In this document: piece after piece, positions 25,971 to 34,709 of the stretch
Numbering within the stretch: position 1 is the stretch's first letter
How the letters are laid out: the number at the start of each line of letters is the position of its first letter
Source: Parendozoicomonas sp. Alg238-R29
Lineage (GTDB): Bacteria; Pseudomonadota; Gammaproteobacteria; Pseudomonadales; Endozoicomonadaceae
Length of the DNA stretch: 36,804 bases
Reading direction: 5' to 3'
Assembly: GCF_947331445.1 (NCBI RefSeq)
Contig: NZ_CAMZOG010000046.1
Location: 1 to 36,804, forward strand
The notes under the pieces: model-generated
What the model was told of the DNA's origin: nothing
The model's database searches: none
What the model saw: the letters and a program-made list of their open reading frames with translations, nothing else
Made by a program: the position numbers and the translations under genes

Positions 25971-27281
25971 GTGGTCGACTATGACCGGTTTACCGTCGTT
26001 GTTCTGGGAATGCTAGCGGAACTGGATGACCAAATCAGCCAGCAGCTGGATGTTATTCTTGCGGACAAACAGCTGCAGGAACTTCATGGCCGCTGGCTGG
26101 CGCTCTGGTCGCTTGTTGATTTGAGCATTGATCACCGGCAGGTGTTGCTGAAAATCATGCACTGTACTTGGGATGAACTAGCCGACAACCTGAACCGATC
26201 CGTCGATATTGAGCGGTCGTGGTTGTATGACCGCCTTGGCCGAAAAGAACTCAACACTCCGGGCGGTTTGCCATTTGGACTCTTACTTGCCGATTATTTT
26301 CCCTCTTCTGATCCGGGAGGAATTCTCTCTTCCGGAGATGACCTGTTCACTTTACAGATGCTGGCTTCCGTTGGTGCTGTGGCTTTGTGTCCGGTTGTGG
26401 TGTCTATACAAGATCAGTTCTTTGGCAGTTGCGATGATCGCCTGCTTGTTTCTGCCGGTCGATTGGAGCGTGTCATTAACAGTGAAGATTTCCATAGCTG
26501 GCAACTCTTGAGGAAAACCCGGGAAGCGGCTTTTCTTGGTGTTGCCTGGCCAATGCTGTTGTACCACTGTGATCGGAGTGAATGCATGGGGTTTTGCTAT
26601 CGCAGCCATGCATCTTCCAGTCATACATTACAGGTAGGGGCTGGATGGGCGTTCGCCTGTATTGTTATGCGGGAGTATGACCGCTGTCACTGGTTCGGTT
26701 TTTTGCGTAACTGTGATGCTGATGTTGATGGTGGCGGTCGGGTAGCTGCAGGATCTCGAGCATCATCTCAAAATCTGTTTATGCAGGCCGTCGCGAGTAT
26801 TCGGTTGAGTGAATACCTTGAGAATACTTTTCACCAGTTAGGGTTTCTGGTGGCAGGTACCCGTTACCTGTCGAATACACTCGCTTTTCACAATAATAAT
26901 TCTGTTATGGCTTGCGGCAACAGCACCGATGAACAAATACATGGGCTTTTACAAAGTACATTGATAGGTTGTCGGTTTGCCCACTATCTGAAAGTGCTCG
27001 TGCGGGATCGCATAGGTTCGTTTGACAGTACTGGCGATTGTGAGCGTTATCTGAGTCGCTGGCTGCAACGTTATGTGAGTGATGTGGATTACGGTGAAGA
27101 CAGTATTATGGCTCGTTTTCCCCTCAAGCAGGCGCGAGTTCGGCTTGAGCTCGACCCGCGAGGCGTCGGCCGTTATCGCTGTACTGTTTATTTGCAGCCA
27201 CAGTATCAGTACGACCAGATGGATTCCGAGATTGTTGTTCACACTGATATGGCCTCCGAAACTGTTGGAGGCCAAAAGTGA
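25971..27281 (+). CDS. Second, divergent TssC-like protein lacking the N-terminal tail
   Basis: 436 residues, starting at a GTG with AAGGAG (25958-25963) seven bases upstream and only 14 bases after tssC. It aligns by eye with TssC along its length: QLQELHGRWLALWSLVD against EFRQLEGSWRGLSKLIR, the GGLPFGLLLADYF block against GGEPYGIMIGDFYF, HYLKVLVRDRIGS against HYLKVIGRDQVGS, and matching Arg/Tyr-rich C-termini. The alignment offset is about 52 residues, so it lacks the TssC N-terminal segment that takes part in sheath subunit interlocking. It is also Cys-rich compared with TssC. It may be a special sheath subunit or a regulator or adaptor at the sheath end; its function is unknown to me. 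Confidence 0.82.
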   Translation: MVDYDRFTVVVLGMLAELDDQISQQLDVILADKQLQELHGRWLALWSLVDLSIDHRQVLLKIMHCTWDELADNLNRSVDIERSWLYDRLGRKELNTPGGLPFGLLLADYFPSSDPGGILSSGDDLFTLQMLASVGAVALCPVVVSIQDQFFGSCDDRLLVSAGRLERVINSEDFHSWQLLRKTREAAFLGVAWPMLLYHCDRSECMGFCYRSHASSSHTLQVGAGWAFACIVMREYDRCHWFGFLRNCDADVDGGGRVAAGSRASSQNLFMQAVASIRLSEYLENTFHQLGFLVAGTRYLSNTLAFHNNNSVMACGNSTDEQIHGLLQSTLIGCRFAHYLKVLVRDRIGSFDSTGDCERYLSRWLQRYVSDVDYGEDSIMARFPLKQARVRLELDPRGVGRYRCTVYLQPQYQYDQMDSEIVVHTDMASETVGGQK

Positions 27282-27703
27282 CAGCATTTCTTGAAGCTTT
27301 TACCGGAGAGTTCCTTCAGGTATCCGGTGACCCAGAGCGAAACTCAGTGGTTATCGCCATCCTTATGTTGTTGGGATCACGGCAGACCGATATGTACCCC
27401 TCCGAAAATATGAAAGCCCTGGAATCTTCCATTCTTAATTTTGGTGTTGGCGATCTTCATCGCCTGCGAAACACCCGGCAGATAGACAGCTACTGTGATG
27501 ACCTGGCCCAGCGTATTCTTATCTTTGACAAGAGGGTTGCAGCAGCATCAGTTCGTACAGCTCGTGATGACGAGATGACGGGGGATACTCTGAAATTATT
27601 GATTACTGTTCGTCTGGCTGGGCAAGATAATCCGATTGGTTTTGCCACGGATATTCGGTTGACCGATGGTAACTGTGATATCAGGGAGACAGGTAGTGAG
27701 TGA
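27278..27703 (+). CDS. tssE: T6SS baseplate protein TssE (gp25-like)
   Basis: 141 residues, starting at GTG 27278, which overlaps the preceding stop (GTGA). It has the gpW/gp25 pattern: SSILNFGVGDLHRL followed by an acidic/basic helix and an IRIFDKR-like strand (RILIFDKRV), and a final LLITVRL strand. TssE links the baseplate wedge to the sheath. The N-terminal part is less conserved than usual, so the call leans on position between tssC and tssF as well. Confidence 0.87.
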   Translation: MTAFLEAFTGEFLQVSGDPERNSVVIAILMLLGSRQTDMYPSENMKALESSILNFGVGDLHRLRNTRQIDSYCDDLAQRILIFDKRVAAASVRTARDDEMTGDTLKLLITVRLAGQDNPIGFATDIRLTDGNCDIRETGSE

Positions 27704-29471
27704 TTCCCTGCTGCAGTATTACAGTCGTGAGCTTGAGCATTTGCGTATAAGGGCACGACAGTTTTCCGAGTCTCATCCGGGTACGGCAACTCGACTGGGT
27801 ATGGCGGGTGAGCATATTGCTGACCCCCATATGGAACGTCTGCTGGAAAGTATTGCCTTTCTCAATGCCAAACTGGAGAAGCGGCTTGATGACAGCTACC
27901 CGCAGTTAGCCGAAGCGCTCTTAAAGCGACTTTTCCCCCATTACCTTCGTACTATACCGTGCATGGCAATGGCGGTTATCAAACCTGATCCAACCCTGAA
28001 GCAGGTGACCAGGATACCGGAAGGTACACGCTTCGAAACCAAAAGCGATGGACAGTCTCTGACGTTTACCACCGCTTGGGATATCCAGCTAACGCCATTG
28101 GAAGTTCAGTTTGCCGAGCTGGAACAAGCGCCGTTCAATTTCTCTCCACGAGCGCCCGCATCTGCCATGCTGCACCTGCGATTGGCTGGCTCAGATTCAG
28201 ACTTGCAGATCGCCAACCTGAATCTTGACTGGTTAACCTTTCACTTTGACTGTGAACCAACACTCAGGCGCAGTTTATTCGATCTGATTATTGGTGCGCT
28301 GAACGGCATTATTATCAGTGGAGGCAGTGCAGGTGAGGGGCGGTATCTTGATACCAGTCATCTGCAGCCTGTTGGTGAAAACCTGTCCCTGCTTCCGGAA
28401 CCTGCGGTTAGCTTTTTTGGCTTCCAACAGCTTATGGAGGTTCTGGCATTCTCCGAAGCTTTTATGGGCTTTACCCTATCGGGCTTGCGGCCACTTCTTG
28501 CCCAACTGGGATGTCGTGAGCTGAATATTTATTTTTTGCTGCGGGAAGCTTCCCCGGAATTGTCCAGAGTTATTCGGGGTGATCGATTTAAAACAGGTTG
28601 TGTTCCAGTTGTTAATCTTTTCCCTTGCCAGGCTGAACCACTGGTAATGGATTATGGTCGTATGCGGGAAAAGATAATTCCAGATGCCATGGCCGGTGAT
28701 AATCTGGAAGTGTGGGCAATTAACCAGGTTACAGAAATAACCCGGCATGTTCCCCAGTCTATTCCACCACTTTACGGGAAAAAGTTTGGTGACAGTGACA
28801 CCGGGCTTTACTGGCTGGAAGTTGGAGGAAGGGACGCCTACGGGCGGCAGCACAGTTATCTGACAATTTCTGATATTGATTATAATCCTGTAATAGATGA
28901 TCGTCGTGTATTTGCCATAGAAACATGGTGCAATAATGGTAATTTTCCACGTTCACTGGGAAGTGGTACCCAGCTGACCTGCCTCGATAACATTGAGGTG
29001 AGTGGCAAAGTTTATCTTCTGGACAGCCCAACCTCTCAAAAACTCCCTCCGACAGGTTACGAAGCGGCCTGGGCTTTGCTGGCACATCTACAGCTGAACT
29101 ATGAAGACATTTTTGTCGATCGGCATCCGGAGCAAAGCCTGAGGCTGTTGCTGCGTATGTATATGCGTGGTCAGAATGCTGAAGGGGATGCCTGGATTGA
29201 AGCTTTGCAAAAAATAACGGCGGAACCTGTCACCGCCCCAGTTCATATCGGCGGTTACCATTGCCTGGCCCGCGGCATGAAAATCAAGATCTGTATAGAC
29301 CCTGACCCTTTGCGTGAATCTTCTCTGTATCTGTTGATCCACACGCTGGATCGTTTGGCGGCTAACTATGCCGGTTTTGACAGTTTTCTACAGCTGGAGT
29401 TTTCCCTCCAGGGGCAGCATGGAGTCCATACCCAGTGTCGTCGTCATCAAGCTCGTCAGGCCGGACTGTAA
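27696..29471 (+). CDS. tssF: T6SS baseplate protein TssF
   Basis: 591 residues from GTG 27696, preferred over the ATG at 27666 because AGGGAG (27683-27688) lies seven bases before it and the protein then begins with the family pattern LLQYYSRELEHLR. Other hallmarks are HPGTATRLGMAGEHIADPHMERLLES, FLNAKLEKRLDD, YPQLAEALLKRLFPHYLR and CMAMAVIKPD. TssF forms the baseplate wedge with TssG, TssE and TssK. The start overlaps the tssE 3' end by eight bases. Confidence 0.95.
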   Translation: MSDSLLQYYSRELEHLRIRARQFSESHPGTATRLGMAGEHIADPHMERLLESIAFLNAKLEKRLDDSYPQLAEALLKRLFPHYLRTIPCMAMAVIKPDPTLKQVTRIPEGTRFETKSDGQSLTFTTAWDIQLTPLEVQFAELEQAPFNFSPRAPASAMLHLRLAGSDSDLQIANLNLDWLTFHFDCEPTLRRSLFDLIIGALNGIIISGGSAGEGRYLDTSHLQPVGENLSLLPEPAVSFFGFQQLMEVLAFSEAFMGFTLSGLRPLLAQLGCRELNIYFLLREASPELSRVIRGDRFKTGCVPVVNLFPCQAEPLVMDYGRMREKIIPDAMAGDNLEVWAINQVTEITRHVPQSIPPLYGKKFGDSDTGLYWLEVGGRDAYGRQHSYLTISDIDYNPVIDDRRVFAIETWCNNGNFPRSLGSGTQLTCLDNIEVSGKVYLLDSPTSQKLPPTGYEAAWALLAHLQLNYEDIFVDRHPEQSLRLLLRMYMRGQNAEGDAWIEALQKITAEPVTAPVHIGGYHCLARGMKIKICIDPDPLRESSLYLLIHTLDRLAANYAGFDSFLQLEFSLQGQHGVHTQCRRHQARQAGL

Positions 29472-30424
29472 TCCGGCGACTGCAGGAAGATGCTTCCTGC
29501 TTTGAGCTGGAGCAGATATACCGGATTTTTCGCCAGCTGGCTCGCAAGAGTGGCCAGAAGCAATCTGTAAAAGCTGTTGTTCGGGCTGTACCACGGTATT
29601 CACAACAAGAAGTTTTGAGTGTGGAATCTGTTCGCTCAGGGTGGGCTGTGGAATGTGCCGCGGAGGCTTTAACTGGTTCCAGGGGAGTATTGCCTCATTA
29701 TCTGCGTGATGCATCTTTAGCGACTGAAGTGGAAGGCGGCGACCGCTCCATGGGGGAGTTTCTGGCTTTGTTTGAAGCTCCCTGGCTGGAACGCGTTGCC
29801 CGTAGCCGGGTGAAGTACGACCTCTGTGCGCAGACTGAAATGCAATGTGGGCAATTGAGAGGGATGCCTCCACTTGACGATTTGCTCTTGCATTTGCTGC
29901 CAGGAGGCCAGAAATCCTCGAATAAAGAGCGTGACCTGTTTCGCTTTGCCGGTATGTTCAGTTTTGGCCGTCGTAACCTCGAAGGGTTGCGATTGATTCT
30001 TTGCGATTACTTTAATCTCCGCATTATTGTCCGTGCGGCCTCTGTCCGTCGTCACCGTATCGACCCGGATGCTTTGGCGGTCATTGGGCTCTCTGGTAAA
30101 AATTGCAGCTTGGGGCGCGGGGCGCCATTAGGTTTAAGTGGTTTCCTGGATAGCTGGCGTGTCGATGTGTTGCTAATGCCGCGGGATAAAAGGCAACTGC
30201 GTTCTACACTGGATTCTGATGATCTACCCCGTGCGATCAAAAAGGTGACCGATCTGTACCTTGGGGATAGAACACCTTCTGCCGTTTTTGTGATGGCACG
30301 CCGCCGATTCCTTAAACGTCCGGTAATCAGCAGCCAGAAGCCACAGTGTCAGCTTGGCCAGAGTGTGTGTCTGGCACCAGAACGATATCCTGAAGGTGTC
30401 GTGAGAATTCGTTTACGAGTCTAA
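29435..30424 (+). CDS. tssG: T6SS baseplate protein TssG
   Basis: 329 residues from GTG 29435, overlapping tssF by 37 bases. No other good start lies between this GTG and the conserved region. The first residues are a run of Ser. Family features are FELEQIYRIFRQLAR near the start, GEFLALFEAPWLERVARSRVKYDL in the first third, RDLFRFAGMFSFGRRNLEGLRLILCDYF in the middle, and the C-terminal region with LGRGAPLG. TssG completes the baseplate wedge with TssF. The Ser run is an effect of reading the tssF end in another frame. Confidence 0.92.
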   Translation: MSSSSSSSGRTVIRRLQEDASCFELEQIYRIFRQLARKSGQKQSVKAVVRAVPRYSQQEVLSVESVRSGWAVECAAEALTGSRGVLPHYLRDASLATEVEGGDRSMGEFLALFEAPWLERVARSRVKYDLCAQTEMQCGQLRGMPPLDDLLLHLLPGGQKSSNKERDLFRFAGMFSFGRRNLEGLRLILCDYFNLRIIVRAASVRRHRIDPDALAVIGLSGKNCSLGRGAPLGLSGFLDSWRVDVLLMPRDKRQLRSTLDSDDLPRAIKKVTDLYLGDRTPSAVFVMARRRFLKRPVISSQKPQCQLGQSVCLAPERYPEGVVRIRLRV

Positions 30425-30464
30425 GCCTTGACCAGGACTTGCTTTTTGAACAGGAGTAATTGTT

Positions 30465-33101
30465 ATGTTCATGGTTAATCTCACCAAACTCGTTGCCAGG
30501 CTGGATACAGGTATGCGCCGGGCTCTGGAAGTTGCAGCCGGAGATGCAATGGGACGAGGGCACCATGATATTGAGATAGAGCACTGGTTCAAGGCGTTGC
30601 TGACCGAGCGCAATCCGGAACTGACGCAGATTATTGATGGTATGCAGCTGGATCGAAGTCGTTTCGATGATGATCTTATCACTCGGCTCAATTGTTTTCG
30701 TATCGGGAATGACCGCCAACCCGGCTTGTCATCAGCGTTGGTTGAGCTGGCAGAAAGCGCTTGGCTCATTGCTTCGGTGAACTACAACCGGCAATCCATA
30801 TCTGCGGTTGATTTATTGCTGGCAGAACTGGATAGGGAAAACAAAAAGTTAGAGGGAGAAAAACTTACAGAAGAATTTGAGAAAATCTCTATTGAGAGCT
30901 TGAAGAAAGCTGCTGCAGGCATCAGTCGCACCAGTGATGCGAAAGAACAAGGTGAAGACGCTCCCGGAAAATCGGGAGGAATAGAAGATGGCGGGGCTTT
31001 GGAACGTTTTACCATCGATCTGATCGCACAAGCCAAAGCAGGGGATCTTGACCCAGTGATTGGGCGACACAGTGAAATTCGCAAAGCTATAGATATTCTC
31101 TGCCGCAGACGGCAAAACAACCCTTTGCTTCTGGGTGACCCCGGAACGGGTAAAACAGCCATCGTGGAGGGGCTGGCGCAGGCGATTGTGGCAGAGGAAG
31201 TGCCTGATCGACTAAAAGGTGTTCATCTGCACACTTTGGATCTGGCGCTGTTGCAGGCGGGAGCCAGTATTAAGGGTGAATTTGAGAACCGTTTGAAAGA
31301 TGTGATTCGTGAAGTCCAGCAGTCTGCTGAACCCGTGATTGTTTTCATTGATGAAGCTCATACCCTGATTGGTGCAGGAGGAGCCAGTGGTCAGCATGAT
31401 GCGGCTAATTTGCTGAAGCCTGCACTCGCACGGGGAGAATTCAAAACAGTCGCCGCGACCACCTGGACGGAATATCACCAGTATATGGAAAAGGATCAAG
31501 CCCTGGCTCGACGTTTCCAGGTTGTTAGAGTCGGCGAGCCAGCAGCTAGCGACTGTGTGCAGATATTACGTGGGCTTTCGGCATCTTTGGAGAAACACCA
31601 TGGTGTGCGGGTTATGGAAGAAGCCATGCAGGCTGCGGTGAATCTCACCGTCCGTTATCTTCCAGCACGACGATTGCCTGACAAAGCTATCAGTGTTCTG
31701 GATACTGCTTGCTCCAGAGTGGCTTTAGGGCGACATGCCCGGCCGGAGCATATTGAATTACTGGAGCAAGAACAGCGTCGTCTGAAACAAGAATATGCAT
31801 CAAGAGAAAGAGAGGCATTGGTGGTCGATGGTGCAGATGAGAAGCTGCCCGAGTTGAAGCTAAGGCTGGATGAAATCAGTGCCCAGCTGGAGGAACTGCA
31901 AAGCCAGTGGGAGACAGAGGAAGCGCTGGTTTCCGAAATGACTGAGCTGCAACAATCCATTGATCAGCAATATTCAGAAGGTGTGGAAAAGGTTGACCAG
32001 GCACTGCGTAACCAGTACCGGGAATGCAGGGAAAAGCTGATGGTTTGTCAGGGGGAACAAGGGCTAATGCCAGCAGTGGTGGAAGAGCCTGTTATTGCCG
32101 ATGTGTTGTCTTCATGGACGGGCATCCCACTGGGCAATATTGTTTCCGATGAAATGAATCGTCTGCGGACATTGGAGGAGCGTTTATCAAACCGGGTTAT
32201 TGGCCAGAAACATGCGCTTTCTGCAGTGGCAGAAAGCTTGCGAGTAGCAAGGGCTGGTTTGATCGATCCTTCTAAACCAATTGGCGTGCTGTTTTTCTGT
32301 GGCCCCAGCGGAACCGGGAAAACAGAAACCGGTTTGGCACTGGCCGATATCCTGTTTACCGGTGAGCAGGATATGGTCACCATCAATATGTCGGAATTCA
32401 AGGAAGAGCATAAGGTTTCCATGTTGCTTGGAGCCCCCGCTGGTTATGTGGGTTATGGCGAAGGCGGTGTGTTGACTGAGGCTGTGCGTCGCAATCCTTA
32501 CTGTATTCTGATGCTGGATGAATTTGAAAAGGCTCACCCGGGTGTACACGATATTTTCTACCGTATTTTTGATAAGGGGCGAGTCAGTGACAGCGAAGGG
32601 CGGGAGGTCGATTTTCGCAACACCCTGATTATTCTCACCTCTAATGCTGCTGCCAGGGATATTGCTGAAGCCTGTCCTCTTGACGGTGAAGACGACGAAA
32701 GCTGGCCTGAAACACAGGATTTACTGAAAACTATTCGTCCCACTCTAGAACAGTATTTTAAGCCAGCCTTTCTCGGACGGATTGAAACCATTCCATTTTA
32801 TCCGCTCACCAAAGAACAATTGAAAACTATTGGTGGGATGGCCATGAAAAAACTATCACGTCGGGTTGAAGATCATTATGGTGCCAGTTTTTCCTGGGAA
32901 GATGAGGTGCTGGAGCGGTTGGTGAGTCTATGTGATGACCCCAATATCGGTGCCCGAGCTATTGAGCATGCTATCAATCGAAAATTGATGCCGCAGCTGG
33001 CAACGGCTTGTATTACCCGTTTGGGGGAACGTGAGGATATTTCCAGCATTACAGTTCGCTGGGATTCTAAAACCGATGAAGTGGTGCCAGAAATTTCCTA
33101 G
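30465..33101 (+). CDS. clpV: T6SS AAA+ unfoldase ClpV (TssH)
   Basis: 878 residues, the usual ClpV length. An N-terminal Clp_N domain (LVARLDTGMRRALEVAA, then EIEHWFKALL) recognises contracted sheath. Two AAA+ modules follow, with Walker A GDPGTGKT at 224-231 and GPSGTGKT at 613-620, Walker B VFIDEAHTL and LMLDEFEKAHPG, and the coiled middle domain (about 410-550) between them. ClpV disassembles contracted TssBC for reuse. An AGGAG site stands seven bases or so before the ATG, and the gene is 40 bases after tssG. Confidence 0.97.
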   Translation: MFMVNLTKLVARLDTGMRRALEVAAGDAMGRGHHDIEIEHWFKALLTERNPELTQIIDGMQLDRSRFDDDLITRLNCFRIGNDRQPGLSSALVELAESAWLIASVNYNRQSISAVDLLLAELDRENKKLEGEKLTEEFEKISIESLKKAAAGISRTSDAKEQGEDAPGKSGGIEDGGALERFTIDLIAQAKAGDLDPVIGRHSEIRKAIDILCRRRQNNPLLLGDPGTGKTAIVEGLAQAIVAEEVPDRLKGVHLHTLDLALLQAGASIKGEFENRLKDVIREVQQSAEPVIVFIDEAHTLIGAGGASGQHDAANLLKPALARGEFKTVAATTWTEYHQYMEKDQALARRFQVVRVGEPAASDCVQILRGLSASLEKHHGVRVMEEAMQAAVNLTVRYLPARRLPDKAISVLDTACSRVALGRHARPEHIELLEQEQRRLKQEYASREREALVVDGADEKLPELKLRLDEISAQLEELQSQWETEEALVSEMTELQQSIDQQYSEGVEKVDQALRNQYRECREKLMVCQGEQGLMPAVVEEPVIADVLSSWTGIPLGNIVSDEMNRLRTLEERLSNRVIGQKHALSAVAESLRVARAGLIDPSKPIGVLFFCGPSGTGKTETGLALADILFTGEQDMVTINMSEFKEEHKVSMLLGAPAGYVGYGEGGVLTEAVRRNPYCILMLDEFEKAHPGVHDIFYRIFDKGRVSDSEGREVDFRNTLIILTSNAAARDIAEACPLDGEDDESWPETQDLLKTIRPTLEQYFKPAFLGRIETIPFYPLTKEQLKTIGGMAMKKLSRRVEDHYGASFSWEDEVLERLVSLCDDPNIGARAIEHAINRKLMPQLATACITRLGEREDISSITVRWDSKTDEVVPEIS

Positions 33102-33112
33102 GAAGAATGAAA

Positions 33113-33146
33113 TGTTGGGTTACCCAGATCAGTGATTAACCCAACA
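33113..33146. terminator. Hairpin between clpV and the convergent PA2817-like gene
   Basis: TGTTGGGTTA (33113-33122) and TAACCCAACA (33137-33146) form a perfect 10-bp stem with a 14-base loop. It lies between two convergent stops and is followed by an AT-rich stretch, so it likely ends both transcripts. Confidence 0.65.
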
Positions 33147-33167
33147 AATATTATAAGAAAGACTGAA

Positions 33168-33551
33168 TCAGTGGTTCATGACCTGCCTGCGCACATCCGC
33201 CCAGTTTGATCCTTCCTCAGCAACGCGATCTTCAATTTGCTGAAAACGACTAATTTCCTCGTCTGTGAGGAAGTGCAAACAATCTCCACCGAAAAACCAC
33301 AACAGATCACGAGGGACGACCGGAGTCAGCTGAGGATGGTTGCCAATAAAACTGAATAGCCAGTTCTGGCCTAGGTGCCAGCCGTTAGCCTGATCGGTAT
33401 CCAGCTCATTGCAGGCCTGGTGTAAATTTTCCATCAGTTCTTGCTGCTGCTCTTCCTGCACGACTTCTGCCAAAGCTTTAGGTAGCTTTTCAACAAACTC
33501 TGCCAGTATCGCCCGGTGAAAAGAGAAGGAATCTGTGGGTTCGGTGGTCAT
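33168..33551 (-). CDS. PA2817-family protein of unknown function
   Basis: 127 residues with the very distinctive stretch VPRDLLWFFGGDCLHFLTDEE, preceded by a helical N-terminus and NWLFSFIGNHPQLTP. I recall this block from the Pseudomonas PA2817 family, which has no assigned function. In P. aeruginosa it lies near an ABC-2 exporter pair (PA2811-PA2812) and queF, the same genes found here, which supports the match. The protein is small and acidic with no membrane segment. Confidence 0.6.
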   Translation of the reverse strand: MTTEPTDSFSFHRAILAEFVEKLPKALAEVVQEEQQQELMENLHQACNELDTDQANGWHLGQNWLFSFIGNHPQLTPVVPRDLLWFFGGDCLHFLTDEEISRFQQIEDRVAEEGSNWADVRRQVMNH

Positions 33552-33631
33552 GGTATTTCCCCGGAAATCGGCACACGTTAGACAAGCTGTTGTACTCGGT
33601 CAATAGGGACAAACAGGATTACTTGCAAAAG

Positions 33632-33659
33632 TTGGTCATCATTTAAAGCTAAATATTAT
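33632..33659 (+). promoter_or_regulatory. Candidate sigma-70 promoter of the ABC exporter
   Basis: TTGGTC (33632-33637) and TATTAT (33654-33659) are 16 bases apart and lie about 42 bases before the ATPase start. Boxes are imperfect; the divergent gene layout makes a promoter here necessary, but this exact site is uncertain. Confidence 0.35.
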
Positions 33660-33701
33660 AAGATCGCGGCTCACATTAGTTTTTAGTCATATCGGAGTGA
33701 C

Positions 33702-34613
33702 ATGGCAGACGCCCTTACGATTCGCGATTTGCGAAAAACTTACGACAATGGTCATGAAGCCCTGAAGGGCATTGACTTGACTGTCGGTCCGGGGGATTTC
33801 TTCGCTTTGCTGGGGCCGAACGGTGCCGGTAAGTCGACCACTATCGGTATTATTTCCTCACTGGTTAATAAAACATCCGGCCTTGTAGATATCTTTGGTT
33901 ACGACATCGATCGGGAACTGGTGAAGGCCAAATGCCAGCTTGGGGTGGTACCTCAGGAGTTTAATTTCAACCAGTTTGAAAAAGTTCAGGATGTTGTCAT
34001 TACTCAGGCGGGTTATTACGGCATTGCCGGGAAAGAAGCCCGCAAACGTTCTGAAAAGTATCTGAAACAATTGGGGCTCTGGGATAAGCGTGATACCCAG
34101 TCCCGTATGTTGTCTGGCGGTATGAAGCGCCGTTTGATGATAGCCCGGGCTTTAATTCACGACCCACGCCTTTTGATTCTTGATGAGCCAACAGCCGGAG
34201 TCGATATTGAATTACGCCGCAGCTTGTGGGAGTTCGTTCAGGAAATCAACGAGGCTGGTACAACCGTTATTCTCACTACCCACTATCTCGAAGAAGCCGA
34301 ACAGATGTGCCGCAATATCGCCATTATCAATGAGGGGGATATTGTTGAAAACACCAGCATGAAAGAGCTTCTGTTGAAGATTGATCGAGAAACCTTCTAT
34401 CTGGATGTGAAGCAGGAAGTTCCTGCGCAGGCAAAGTTTACCGGGTACGACGTACGCCGTGTGGATGATCACACTCTGGAAGTGGGAGTGAATAAAACCC
34501 AGGGTTTGAACGGGTTGTTCCGACAGCTAAGTGATTATCAGGTGGAAGTGGTCAGTATGCGCAACAAATCAAACCGTTTGGAAGAGCTGTTTGTTGATAT
34601 GACCAAGCGTTGA
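33702..34613 (+). CDS. ABC-2 type exporter ATP-binding protein
   Basis: 303 residues. Walker A GPNGAGKST at 38-46, signature LSGGM at 137-141, Walker B LLILDEPTAG with catalytic Glu162, and the switch His in ILTTHYLEEAEQM are all intact. The last ~80 residues are the variable C-terminal tail seen in drug/Nod-type exporter ATPases. It powers the permease encoded 97 bases downstream. The substrate is unknown. GGAG stands a few bases before the ATG. Confidence 0.95.
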   Translation: MADALTIRDLRKTYDNGHEALKGIDLTVGPGDFFALLGPNGAGKSTTIGIISSLVNKTSGLVDIFGYDIDRELVKAKCQLGVVPQEFNFNQFEKVQDVVITQAGYYGIAGKEARKRSEKYLKQLGLWDKRDTQSRMLSGGMKRRLMIARALIHDPRLLILDEPTAGVDIELRRSLWEFVQEINEAGTTVILTTHYLEEAEQMCRNIAIINEGDIVENTSMKELLLKIDRETFYLDVKQEVPAQAKFTGYDVRRVDDHTLEVGVNKTQGLNGLFRQLSDYQVEVVSMRNKSNRLEELFVDMTKR

Positions 34614-34645
34614 ACTCTCGGTTGAACACTCGGTTGAACAATCGC
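34610..34645 (+). repeat. 12-bp tandem repeat at the end of the ABC ATPase gene
   Basis: Three units begin with TTGAAC (34610, 34622, 34634), the first two continuing TCTCGG and ACTCGG and the third diverging to AATCGC. The first unit includes the ATPase stop codon TGA. It probably arose by slippage; no function is evident. Confidence 0.6.
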
Positions 34646-34709
34646 AATAAATAATGAATTAAGGCTTTGATAAAGCCATTTTAAGACCTATTGAGAATTC
34701 AAAGATAAG

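Larger units (their letters stand above)
7837..33101. other. Type VI secretion system locus (three transcription blocks)
   Basis: The region encodes all 13 core components: tssJLM membrane complex, tssEFGK baseplate, vgrG spike, hcp tube, tssBC sheath, tssA and clpV, plus Fha, a Ser/Thr kinase-like protein and a Sel1 lipoprotein. Layout is fha-J-K-L-M-kinase-unknown (+), vgrG-DUF6931 (-), then lipoprotein-A-hcp-B-C-C2-E-F-G-clpV (+). TssL lacks a peptidoglycan-binding extension, and no PAAR gene is present. The locus is flanked on the right by housekeeping genes. Confidence 0.95.
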
